Origin: Madurella fahalii
Lineage: Eukaryota; Ascomycota; Sordariomycetes; Sordariales
Assembly: GCA_029876055.1 (NCBI GenBank)
Contig: CM056875.1
Location: forward strand, 2,728,001-2,792,000
DNA: 64,000 bases
Reading direction: 5' to 3'
Positions 56,099 through 64,000 of the stretch are shown in pieces. The notes under the pieces were generated by a model that searched no databases, was not told where the DNA came from, and worked only from the letters and a program-made list of their open reading frames with translations. Numbering within the stretch: position 1 is the stretch's first letter; the number at the start of each line of letters is the position of its first letter. A program made the translations under genes and the position numbers.

Positions 56099-57998
56099 CT
56101 ATGTAGACACCTGTCCGTTCTTCAGTGCGCCGCTCCTGGCGTGTCCACCGCCGACCGTCGGGTTTCGGGCCAGCTTGTTTTCGCCGTTCTTGATCAGGAA
56201 CTGCGCCAGCAGGATCTCATCATCGCTCTGCACCTCGACATCTGGGATACCCCAGAACTTAGCCTCGATGGCCTCGTACCCAATGCTCATCTCAAAATAC
56301 CCCCGGTAGTACAGATCCTGCCACTGCAGCTCCGGGTTCTGGCTGACAAGCCATTGCGAGGCGATGTTGGTGACAAACTTGGGCGTGCTTCCTCCGACGG
56401 GGCTATTGCTCGTCACAGCCGTACCGGCGAGCTCGACGCCAAACGCGCCGGCGCCCGTGTCCTCGTCATAGTCGACCTTGCCGAGCCACGCCAGGTCCGA
56501 CACCCACGCGGCGTGCGAGTCGCCCGACAGCATGACTGTGTTGTTGATCTTGTTGTCCGCCAGGTGCTGGTACACCCTGTCGCGATTGGCCAGGTACCCG
56601 TCCCACTGGTCGCGGTTGAAGGGCGTGTCGGTGAAGATCCCCAGCGTTATCCGGCTGAAGATGACCTGGTTGCCGACGATGCGCCACGCCGCGCCGCGCC
56701 GCGACGACTGCATCAGCTGGTCGTAGAACCACGCCTCCTGCTTGAAGCCCATAATGGTCCGGTTCTGCAGGTCGACCAGCTCCTCGACCTCGCCGCTGTT
56801 GCCGCCGATGCCCGCGAACCCGCCGAGCACCGTCAGGTCGCGGTCGTACTGGCGCGTGTCGAGCATCATGAGGTCGAACAGCGTGCCGATGGAGAAGCTC
56901 CGCCAGATGCGCAGGCTGTCGTCCATCTCGACCTGCCGGATCGGCATCCACTCAAAGTAGGCGCGCACGGCGGCCTGCTTGCGCTTGCGGAAGACTTCGC
57001 CCTCCGAGTTGCTCGTGCCGTTCCGCCAGGCGTTGTTGGCCACCTCGTGGTCGTCCCACACGGGGATCCAGGCGAATTTGGCGTGCGAAGAGAGAAGGTC
57101 GGCGTCGGTGCGGTAGGTGGCGATGCGCGTGCGGTAGTCGTACAGGCTGTAGATTTCCCGGTCTGGCAGCGGGTTGCGGCCAATGGACGAGTCCGCCTGG
57201 TATTCGTAGATGTAGTCGCCTAGGTGTAGCACGTAGTCGACCGAATCCTTGCGGACTGGGTTGCCGTAGGCGTTGAAATAGCCCTCGGCTGAGTACGACT
57301 CGGAGTTAGCAAATGGCACTTTGCAGATTAGAGCAGCTGTCCTGGACCTACGGTAGTTTGAGCACGAGTAGACGGCAAGGTTGACGTTCCTGTCGACCCT
57401 CTGGTCCTTGGCCGGAAGTGTCTTGGTCCGTCCGAGAGGGCTGGTCTTACTGGAGCCGCAGACATTGAACTGATAGTAATAGGTCGTGAAGGGCTGCAAA
57501 CCGCTGGCCTCGAACTGTTTCTGATTTAGAGTGCTTGCACCTTACCACGCCGGCTTAGGGGCGTACCTTGACGGTGTAGTCCACATCACTTGTGGTGTAA
57601 GCCCGGCCCTGGTCGATCACGTTTGACAGCGGCAGGTCCGTTGCGATCTTGAATTCAACGCAGGCCGCCTTCGATGACGGTCGCGCGCCCTCACAGTTCT
57701 CATATATGGGCACCACACCGTCGGGTACCAGATCGGACGCGACGTTTTCGGCTGTCGGTGACAGCCGCGTCCATAGAATCACGGAGTCGGAATAGGGGTC
57801 ACCGGAGGCGACGCCGTGGGTAAAGTTTACCTCATTCGGAGCGAATAGATCCCCAGTCTGACGCTTTGAGATGTGCGCTAGGGGGACGGCGAGGCTCGGA
57901 TGGCGGCGCGAGGGACTGGTGTAGGCTAGGTTCCTCTCGAACGACGCCTCGATGACCGTGGCGGCGACGAGGATGCCCAGACTCAGGTGGTAAAACAT
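56099..57998 (-). CDS. PhoD-type alkaline phosphatase/phosphodiesterase, secreted (596 aa, 3 exons)
   Basis: Minus-strand exons 57998-57567, 57520-57352 and 57288-56099. The N-terminus has a signal peptide (FYHLSLGILVAATVIEASF). Motifs of the PhoD family: FTHGVASGDPYSDSVILWTR, AVYSCSNY, YVLHLGDYIYEYQ, PVWDDHEVANNAW, DTRQYDRD and TVMLSGDSHAAWVSDL, which together carry the metal-binding Asp, His and Asn residues. The second intron (57351-57289, 63 bp) has a multiple-of-three length and no stop, so a plain ORF runs through it, yet donor GTAGGT, branch GCTAAC and acceptor CTCAG and the restored SCSNYPEGYFNAYG identify it. PhoD enzymes release phosphate from phosphoesters outside the cell, likely under phosphate limitation. 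Substrate not determinable here. Confidence 0.92.
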
Positions 57999-58841
57999 GG
58001 CTCCCGACAGCTGACGAAGGTGGCTGACTGCTGTAGAAGCTGGAGGATTGTGTGCCTATCGGCCGCCTTAAGAAAGCAGGCCCGGCGCGAGCTCGGGTGG
58101 CGCCGCTCGCCTTGGTCGCTTGGCAATTATGTTGACCAGGCCCTGGAAGGAAAACCTTGGCGAATACTACGCGCGGTTGCAATTGTCCAATACCCAGGCC
58201 TGGATTCGCAACATGTCCGTCGATCACATCCCGCTGCCAGCGGCCTGTTGAGGTTCGTGAGGGGAGGGGTGTGCAGCAGCGATGTCCTTGGCTAGTACCC
58301 ACGATACCACCCAACGAGCCGAAATCGCTTGGCGCAAGAACTACAAATTCAGCTAGTGACGAGCCTGAGCATATGGGTCATCAACGCCGCACACGTGCCG
58401 CGTCGGCCCGTATTTGTGGCTTCGTCGCTGCCGACGAACCAGGTTGATTTAAGCAGTTGGCAGGCATCGAGGTTGTCCCGCTCTGCGTCATAACGTACCG
58501 TACCGAGGCCAAACGCGAGCGTGCTAACCAGGTCTGACCAGGGAAGGGGATGGGGCTTTACGATTCATTCAAGGACAAGGTGGGGTCCACCGGAGCATCC
58601 TCTTTCTTTTCCCATGTGCAAACAATTGACGAGTGTAGAGCTAGGGCGATCTCGAACCGAGTCCTAACCCGGACTCGTCACCCGGAAGTTGGGTTGTTCG
58701 TGGACATCTCCATCAAGGGAATTTCGGAAGACTCGGGAATAATTAAGACAGAGTTTGAGGCCCCCGCCACCTCTCCGCTTTGCAAACTTGGAAAAAAGTT
58801 GGCCGGGGGCCAAGACATGGATATGTGTGGGACAAAAGTAA
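57999..58841. other. Interval between PhoD start and tRNA-His
   Basis: 843 bp. It includes the PhoD promoter. The open frame at 58550-58939 covers the tRNA and is not a gene. Confidence 0.45.
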
Positions 58842-58922
58842 TGGGCGACCCAGGAATCGAACCTGGGTTTCTTCGGATTTGCTCGCCACAACGAAGCGTC
58901 CTGACCACTAGACTAGTCGCCC
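58842..58922 (-). tRNA. tRNA-His (GTG) with short intron
   Basis: Minus-strand reading gives GGGCGAC pairing with GTCGCCC, D arm GTCT...GGAC, anticodon stem CTTCG/CGAAG with loop TTGTGG (anticodon GTG, His) and an intron of about nine bases between position 37 and 38; T arm CCAGG TTCGATT CCTGG. The sequence downstream on the tRNA strand has TTTT, a pol III terminator. The first base is G1; the extra G-1 of tRNA-His would be added after transcription. Confidence 0.92.
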
Positions 58923-59373
58923 TTATAATGTTACTATAGAAATACAGCTCTTTTTATAGGATGTCCCGTATGACAGAGCTATTACCAGCACTTTAAAGAA
59001 CCACCGATTTCTTGGAATTAGTTCACGGCATATTATTCCAGTTGTCCTATTCTGTCTCGTACTTTTATGATTTCTTCGTATAATCTAGAACGTGTTGTTG
59101 CAGCGGTTGCTTAAAGTTCACCATGTGCTGCGCAGTTGAAACCAGTGATTAAGTTTTTTTTTTTTGGCAAGGTCTTTCTATCTTCTCAAAACACCGAGGA
59201 TATGGGTATGATGCTCAGGATTCTAACCAGGGTGTCGTCATTGAAGTGGTCGTAAATCTATCACTTCGAAGCACCAACAATCCCCTCTGCCCAAATTCGA
59301 CTTCGAGATATATGATGATGATGCGTTTGAGCTTGTGGTCAACTCCAATGTGTCACCGAAGTGACCCCGCCCT
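58923..59373. other. Interval between tRNA-His and the MFS gene
   Basis: 451 bp, AT-rich, with a T13 run at 59154-59166. Carries the 3' UTR of the MFS gene on the minus strand. No other feature. Confidence 0.45.
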
Positions 59374-61069
59374 TCAGAACTTGACGACAGTTTTAGCGCG
59401 AAGAACCTCTCCGTATTTATAAAATAGGATAGGGAACGCTAGGAAAGCTAATGCGAGGAAGCCTAGCAGCGAGTTGCCCCAGCCGTAACGCAGTGTCTGG
59501 TACATATTAGGTCCAGCCAGCGGCAAGAAGGTACCGGATATGTATCGCAGCAAGATGCTGGCTCCCAGGGCAGAGGCCGCGCCCTCGGAACCAAACAGGT
59601 TCACGAGGTAGAGTTGGGCGGGCATCAGGACAAAGAACGCCCCATAGCCGATGAGGACTGTACCGATTATAGGTACAATCCAATGCACCTTGTACTCGGC
59701 TGTCCAGCCGTAGAAAAGTAGGCCCACAGCCACAAAAGGGCTGAACCAGATCATGGGCAGTAGCCGTTGTTCGGGGCGCGGCCCTGGCAATCCTCCGGCT
59801 TTCGCTTGCCCCATCATCCGGTTGTTCAGGTTGTTGAAGACTGGCACGGCGACAAGCATGGATGTGCCTAATCCAAGGTACACCAGGCCCGAGGTAGATA
59901 TGGTAAACCCATATTGACCTACAAACACACTGGTGAAAGTCGTGAACAACAAATACATGATACCGAAGATGAGGCCGACGTAAAGAGATAAGGCCAGCAC
60001 GATAGGTGAGCGAATCAGGAGTACGGCGGGGCGGACAAGTGCCCTGCCAAGGACATGGCCAGGCGTAAGGGGTAGAGCGAGCTTGGGCCGTAGATGCGGG
60101 TTGCCGGTTGTAGTATGGAGACTGGCCGCCTTGCGTTCTAGAAGGATCTTGGGCCGTAGATGCGGGTTGCCGGTTGTAGTATGGAGACTGGCCGCCTTGC
60201 GTTCTAGAAGGATCCTAGGGTTTGTCTCGCGCAATATAGCAAAGGCAGCAGCTCCGGCAGCGCCACCGGCAATAGCCAACACCCAAAACGTCCAGCGCCA
60301 CCCCTTGTTTGCGGCTATAAAGCCTCCAATAAGCGGGCCGAGGACTGGTCCGATCAGCGGTCCCAGACTAAAGAAAGTCATGGCCAATCCTCTGTTAGAA
60401 ACATGAGTGAGGTCCGCAATGGAGCCGCCGCCGAGCGCCATAGGTACACCACCGGCACAACCCGAGATGAAGCGGAAGACGACGAACTGAGCGATGTTGG
60501 TGCTCAGAGCGTTGCCGATGACAAAGGCCACAAAGACCAGATTGGCGACGTGGTACACAGGCAGGCGGCCGTAGACCTCGCTGAGCGGGGATATGACCAT
60601 AGGACCAACAGCGATGCCGAGGACATAAAGGGTAATGGCAAGTGTGCTGACTGTCTCGGAGGTGATGTTGAGGTCGGCGACGATACCGCTGACGCTAGGC
60701 GCGCATATGGTGGGGGCAAGATTCCTACATCAACGAAAGAGTCGATGTCAGCACATTACTCGAGGGATTATAGGGATCATTCATGGACCCAAGACCGGTA
60801 GTATAAAGATAAGGCAAGGAGAAAGCAAAAGGCACATACGTAATAAAACCAAGTACCGAGATCATGATGATGTGCGCCCACCGGGTGCGGGCTGGCCAGT
60901 TGACCGGGTTGGCAATATCATCAGGCCCGTCCCATTTCGCAATGAAGCCATCCGCCTCGTGCTTGACGTTGCTCTCACTGACCGGACCTGACTCAAGAGC
61001 AGCGTTATTGTTGTCCTGCACCGGCTCGGAGCTGCCATCTCTCCTTGTCAAAGGATCTTCCTCTAACAT
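59374..61069 (-). CDS. MFS transporter, DHA1 drug:H+ antiporter type (526 aa, 2 exons)
   Basis: Minus-strand exons 61069-60840 and 60724-59374 (phase 2, intron 115 bp, donor GTATGT, acceptor GTAG). A hydrophilic N-terminus (about 55 residues) precedes the first of about twelve transmembrane helices. The motif-A region PLSEVYGRLPVY, the antiporter motif-C-like MTFFSLGPLIGPVLGPLIGG and the loop before TM7 place it in the 12-TM DHA1 group (multidrug/polyamine-type). The central cytosolic loop carries an exact in-frame duplication (60082-60147 and 60148-60213) that repeats LLERKAASLHTTTGNPHLRP. The protein is otherwise intact to a normal C-terminus. It faces a Zn2Cys6 regulator gene 1.5 kb away. 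Substrate is not predictable from the sequence. Confidence 0.9.
60082..60213 (-). repeat. Perfect 66-bp tandem duplication in the MFS gene
   Basis: Two identical 66-bp copies lie head to tail inside the coding sequence of the MFS transporter, adding exactly 22 residues to the central loop. Complete identity over 66 bp indicates a very recent event. Confidence 0.97.
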
Positions 61070-62591
61070 TGTGTCTGCGACTTATCTGGGAGGGTATCCT
61101 CGAGACAAGTGGACAAAACAAAACGACGGGGACACAAGATTATTCTGAGTCTGAATAAATGAGTGAAGCTCTGCCACAAGAACGTGAAATAGTTGCAAGC
61201 GGTGACAATGTGTTCAGATCGTAGCTATCCTAGGTACGCCTGGCTCAAGCAACTGAGCTTTATTAAATACAAACGGAATATTGTGAACGGAGTAGTTAGT
61301 CGGCTCTCCGCGGGTTTTGGGCGGAGTAAAAGGGAGTTTCCATCTCAGGTTGAGGGATCTTCACTCCTACGGAAGTGTGACACTTAAGGTGCAATGGTTG
61401 CTCTGCAATCGCAGTTCCGCTTTGCGACAGGAAGAAAGTCGGACTCCTATCCCCGAGCGCCATTCCGCAATAACCACCCAACATAATCAAGATCGGCGAA
61501 CAATTCCGTCACCAGGACAAGCAGCCGTGCCATGTGGCATGGAAGTTGGGCACTCAGAAAAAGCGACTCGCAGTGCAGTCATGGTTCTGATCCTATTCTC
61601 AGCCCACCTGCTACCTGCTATCGTTTCCCACAACAACGGATTCCAAACATTGGTGGTTGCGTGCCCAGGCCCGTTTCTGAAACAATCGGGGACAACGTTG
61701 CCGTCCTCCGCGGATCATCCGAACCGTTACGACCGGACCTGCTTCTCCTACCCGGTCACCCGGCACCGCCACACTTAATCTTATCTGCAATCTTCATCGA
61801 ATGCGGACCTCATATTGGCTTCTTGGCCGCTGCGGCTCTGGATACCAAGCAGGGACCGGTACTTAGCGTCTTATCTCGATTGCCCGGCAATACTGAACTT
61901 AACACGGGGGATTGCTCACGCCCAGGCAATAGTTAACTGCAATACTACCTTATATTTCCGTTCCCCGGCATCCAGGTTTCCCTCACATGCCATACATCAA
62001 ACCGGAATTCTTACTATGCTTCCATAGGAATAAGAAGAAAAGTCGGTCCAAGGGCGGAAAGTGGTAAGTGAGCAAGGGACTGAGCTGGATGCACTGCGGA
62101 CAAATTATAGGGGGCCCGAGCGGGCCAATGAAACCAAGTTTTTTTCTCCGAATTAGCGACAAGTTTGAGCCTCGATCTTCGCCCTACAGGGGCTCGTCGG
62201 TGCGCGAGGTGTCACATAGATCTTTAAAGGTGGGATGCTGCAAGTTGGTGCTGCTAAACTTCATTTGCTGCGCCAGCGCTGGGGGAAGTCGGGGGACGGA
62301 GCGGAGCGGAGCGGCGGAGCATCGGACTGTTATGTCCGTTCCATGGTTGTGAAACTTTACCTGGGCTGGCAGGTTACATTCCTTGACCACACATCGGTCG
62401 GACAAGCAGGGTATCAAAAAAGCCACCCGGTCCTATTCCAGTCCTCAGGTTATCAAGGACCTCTCTCCACCGCTGGGGCGACACAAATATTGTCGCAGTG
62501 ATACGCGCGTACATCTTTCCTTTTCTCCCTCGACTCAGCGGGGTCTTGGTCCCACTCTGGCGCGAAAACTCCAATATCAAGGAATAAGCCC
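61070..62591. promoter_or_regulatory. Divergent promoter of MFS transporter and Zn2Cys6 gene
   Basis: 1.5 kb between the two divergent starts. Several CGG/CCG triplets, the half-sites Zn2Cys6 proteins usually contact, occur (for example the GGAGCGGAGCGGAGCGGCGG run at 62296-62315). No exon found. Binding by the neighbouring factor is inference. Confidence 0.45.
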
Positions 62592-64000
62592 ATGTCGTCC
62601 TGTAGTGAGGCTGGAGCTGGTTTGCTGGCAGCAACTGAGGCCCCTGTAGCATCCCCTTTGCCGGATGCTGAAGTCGCTCCGCGCAATGGCCCCGGTCCGA
62701 GTCGGTGACGGGAGAAACCTCAATTGTCTTGCAACCTCTGCCGACGTCGCAAGTAAGAGCTAGGTCGCTCCTTAGCGCCCACAACCTTCCGATACGGGCC
62801 GCTGATTCACTCACTTACGCTAGGTTGCGTTGTGACCGCCAGCGACCATGTTCGAGCTGCTCATCGCGTAGTCTAACATGCACATACCCCGAGAACCTCG
62901 CCACCACCTCATCCCTGTCCAAGCCGGCCGCAATGCACGACCGAATCGTCCAGCTTGAGCGCCTTGTGATGTCTCTTATTCCACGCTCTGTGCCGGGCTC
63001 CGTACCCGGCCACACTCCGAACTCCAGTTCCACCCCCGATCTAGCGCCGGGTCCTACTCCGGGTCCGTCGAGTCGCGCAATGAATACTCCAGCCGAGACG
63101 AACTCCCGGGTTAAGGACACATGTACGTCGGCAGAAGTACGTTCCGAATGCGGGAGCATGCGTGTTAGCGCTTCAGAGCTTCGCTATGTCGGCGGCGACC
63201 ATTGGGCTGCCATTCTCGACAGCATTGCCGACCTCAAGGATCATTTCGACCGAGAAGAACAGCTCCAACTGGCGCAGGACGGTCACGATGCAGTCGATGG
63301 TGATGATGATAGCTGTATGATGGGGCCTCGATCGTCCCACGCGCTGCTCTTGTATGGCTGCCGATTGCCAGTCTCACGTGCCGAGATCCTCGCCGGATTG
63401 CCGCCAAAGAGTGCTGTAGACCGCTACGTATCTCGCTACTTCAACCGCTTGGACCTAGTTCATTGTCAGTGTCTCTACTCTTTGCTTTCCCAAAACGAGG
63501 TACCCGGCAAGCCATGACTGACTGGGTCTGATATGAGACAGCCATTATTCATGGCCCAAGCTTTCTTCGGGAGGCAAGTACTCCTGCTGGGCTGTTCAGC
63601 TATTTGTTCATTTCCTGAGTCCAAGCCCTTGCGCTAACTGCTACTCTACAGTATGAGACATTCTGGACCGACTCGTCCAGTGTTCCAATCCTATGGATTG
63701 GTCTTCTTTTCAGCATGATATGTCTCGCCCTGCTGGCATCAGACGTATCCGACACTGCGCATGGCGACCCAGAGCATCGATCCCGGCAGATTGACCTCTA
63801 CCGTGAAAAGACAGCACAATGTCTCATCACAGGTGGATACACCAAATCCGGCCCGTACGCGTTGGAGACGCTAATCCACTATGTTTACATCGAACTAAGT
63901 AACCGGGGCGATGCTGACAACGACATCTGGTTTTTGTTTGCCCTCGAAGTCAACCTTGCCATGCGTATGGGGTACCACCGTGATCCTAGCCACTTCCCCG
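62592..64000 (+). CDS. Zn2Cys6 transcription factor with fungal-specific TF domain (partial)
   Basis: Exons 62592-62645, 62715-62752, 62824-63464, 63542-63573 and 63652-64000 (runs off the window). The zinc cluster reads QLSCNLCRRRK-LRCDRQRPCSSC with six cysteines, split by an intron after the lysine. The first exon and the cluster are separated in one frame by a TGA (62706); a 69-bp intron (GTAGCA to GGGAG) avoids it and gives AP-KPQLSCNLC. Intron 4 begins with GC rather than GT (GAG|GCAAGT) and ends GCTAACTGCTACTCTACAG; using it yields FLREYETFWTD in frame. The rest has the PF04082 pattern (IHGPSFLREYE, ILWIGLLFSMICLALLAS, ALEVNLAMRMGYHRD). It faces the MFS transporter divergently. The start methionine (62592) is uncertain. 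Confidence 0.85.

Noticed and set aside
56141..57223. A 360-aa plus-strand frame
   Set aside because: It is fully antisense to the PhoD gene, whose motifs and introns are clear; GC-rich DNA gives long antisense frames.
58550..58939. A 129-aa frame
   Set aside because: It overlaps the tRNA-His gene and shows no protein feature.
60083..60406. A 107-aa frame with a 22-residue repeat
   Set aside because: Antisense shadow of the duplicated MFS loop; the repeat itself is real and reported.
1..64000. CRISPR arrays, operons, complete transposons
   Set aside because: None is present: no spaced repeats, no terminal inverted repeats or LTRs with transposase or reverse transcriptase, and the genome is eukaryotic.

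Overview
The window is nuclear DNA of a filamentous ascomycete. Genes carry many short (about 45-170 bp) GT-AG introns with CTAAC/CTGAC-type branch points, coding regions are GC-rich with alanine and glutamine runs, there are no operons, and two tRNA genes have introns. The protein set (Pezizomycotina-type cyclin C/Ssn8, Bet4, Ama1, DUF3716, TilS-like PP-loop protein) fits Sordariomycetes, probably Sordariales/Chaetomiaceae; the family placement is inference. I defined most gene models by splicing exons by hand, and a consistent reading phase across every junction is the main evidence. Homology statements rest on recognised motifs, not on searches.

Layout. 1-1.4 kb: 3' end of an acidic/RGG-tailed gene and a small mitochondrial protein. 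1.4-10.8 kb: a gene-poor stretch around one conserved 193-aa protein, with T tracts and pyrimidine-rich leaders. 10.8-23.9 kb: BTB protein, a glutamine-repeat protein, a TauD-type dioxygenase, cyclin C, a calcium-regulated mitochondrial carrier and a single-pass membrane protein. 23.9-27.1 kb: a small Cys/His protein and an uncertain multi-exon gene. 27.9-38.8 kb: a dense block with the WDR48/Bun107 homologue, a mitochondrial SAM carrier, a TilS-like protein sharing its promoter, a histidine acid phosphatase and the Rab geranylgeranyltransferase alpha subunit. 39.2-50.1 kb: bZIP factor, secreted lactonase-like propeller, Ama1 APC/C activator, tRNA-Ile, the SNARE Syn8 and a DUF3716 AT-hook protein.

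50.9-54.0 kb is the most unusual part: three tandem copies of a small two-exon gene family I do not recognise (one apparently dead, two intact), then a fourth small gene of the same architecture whose protein is faintly Gag-like. 54.8-64 kb: a frameshifted secreted Kelch protein, a PhoD phosphatase, tRNA-His, an MFS drug-type transporter with an exact in-frame 66-bp duplication, and divergently from it a Zn2Cys6 regulator that runs off the window and uses a GC-AG intron.

Functional links visible from layout: the transporter and Zn2Cys6 factor form a divergent pair of the kind often co-regulated; the SAM carrier and TilS-like gene share 449 bp of divergent promoter, as do syn8 and the DUF3716 gene (439 bp). 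Housekeeping genes (ssn8, bet4, ama1, bun107, syn8) otherwise appear independently regulated.
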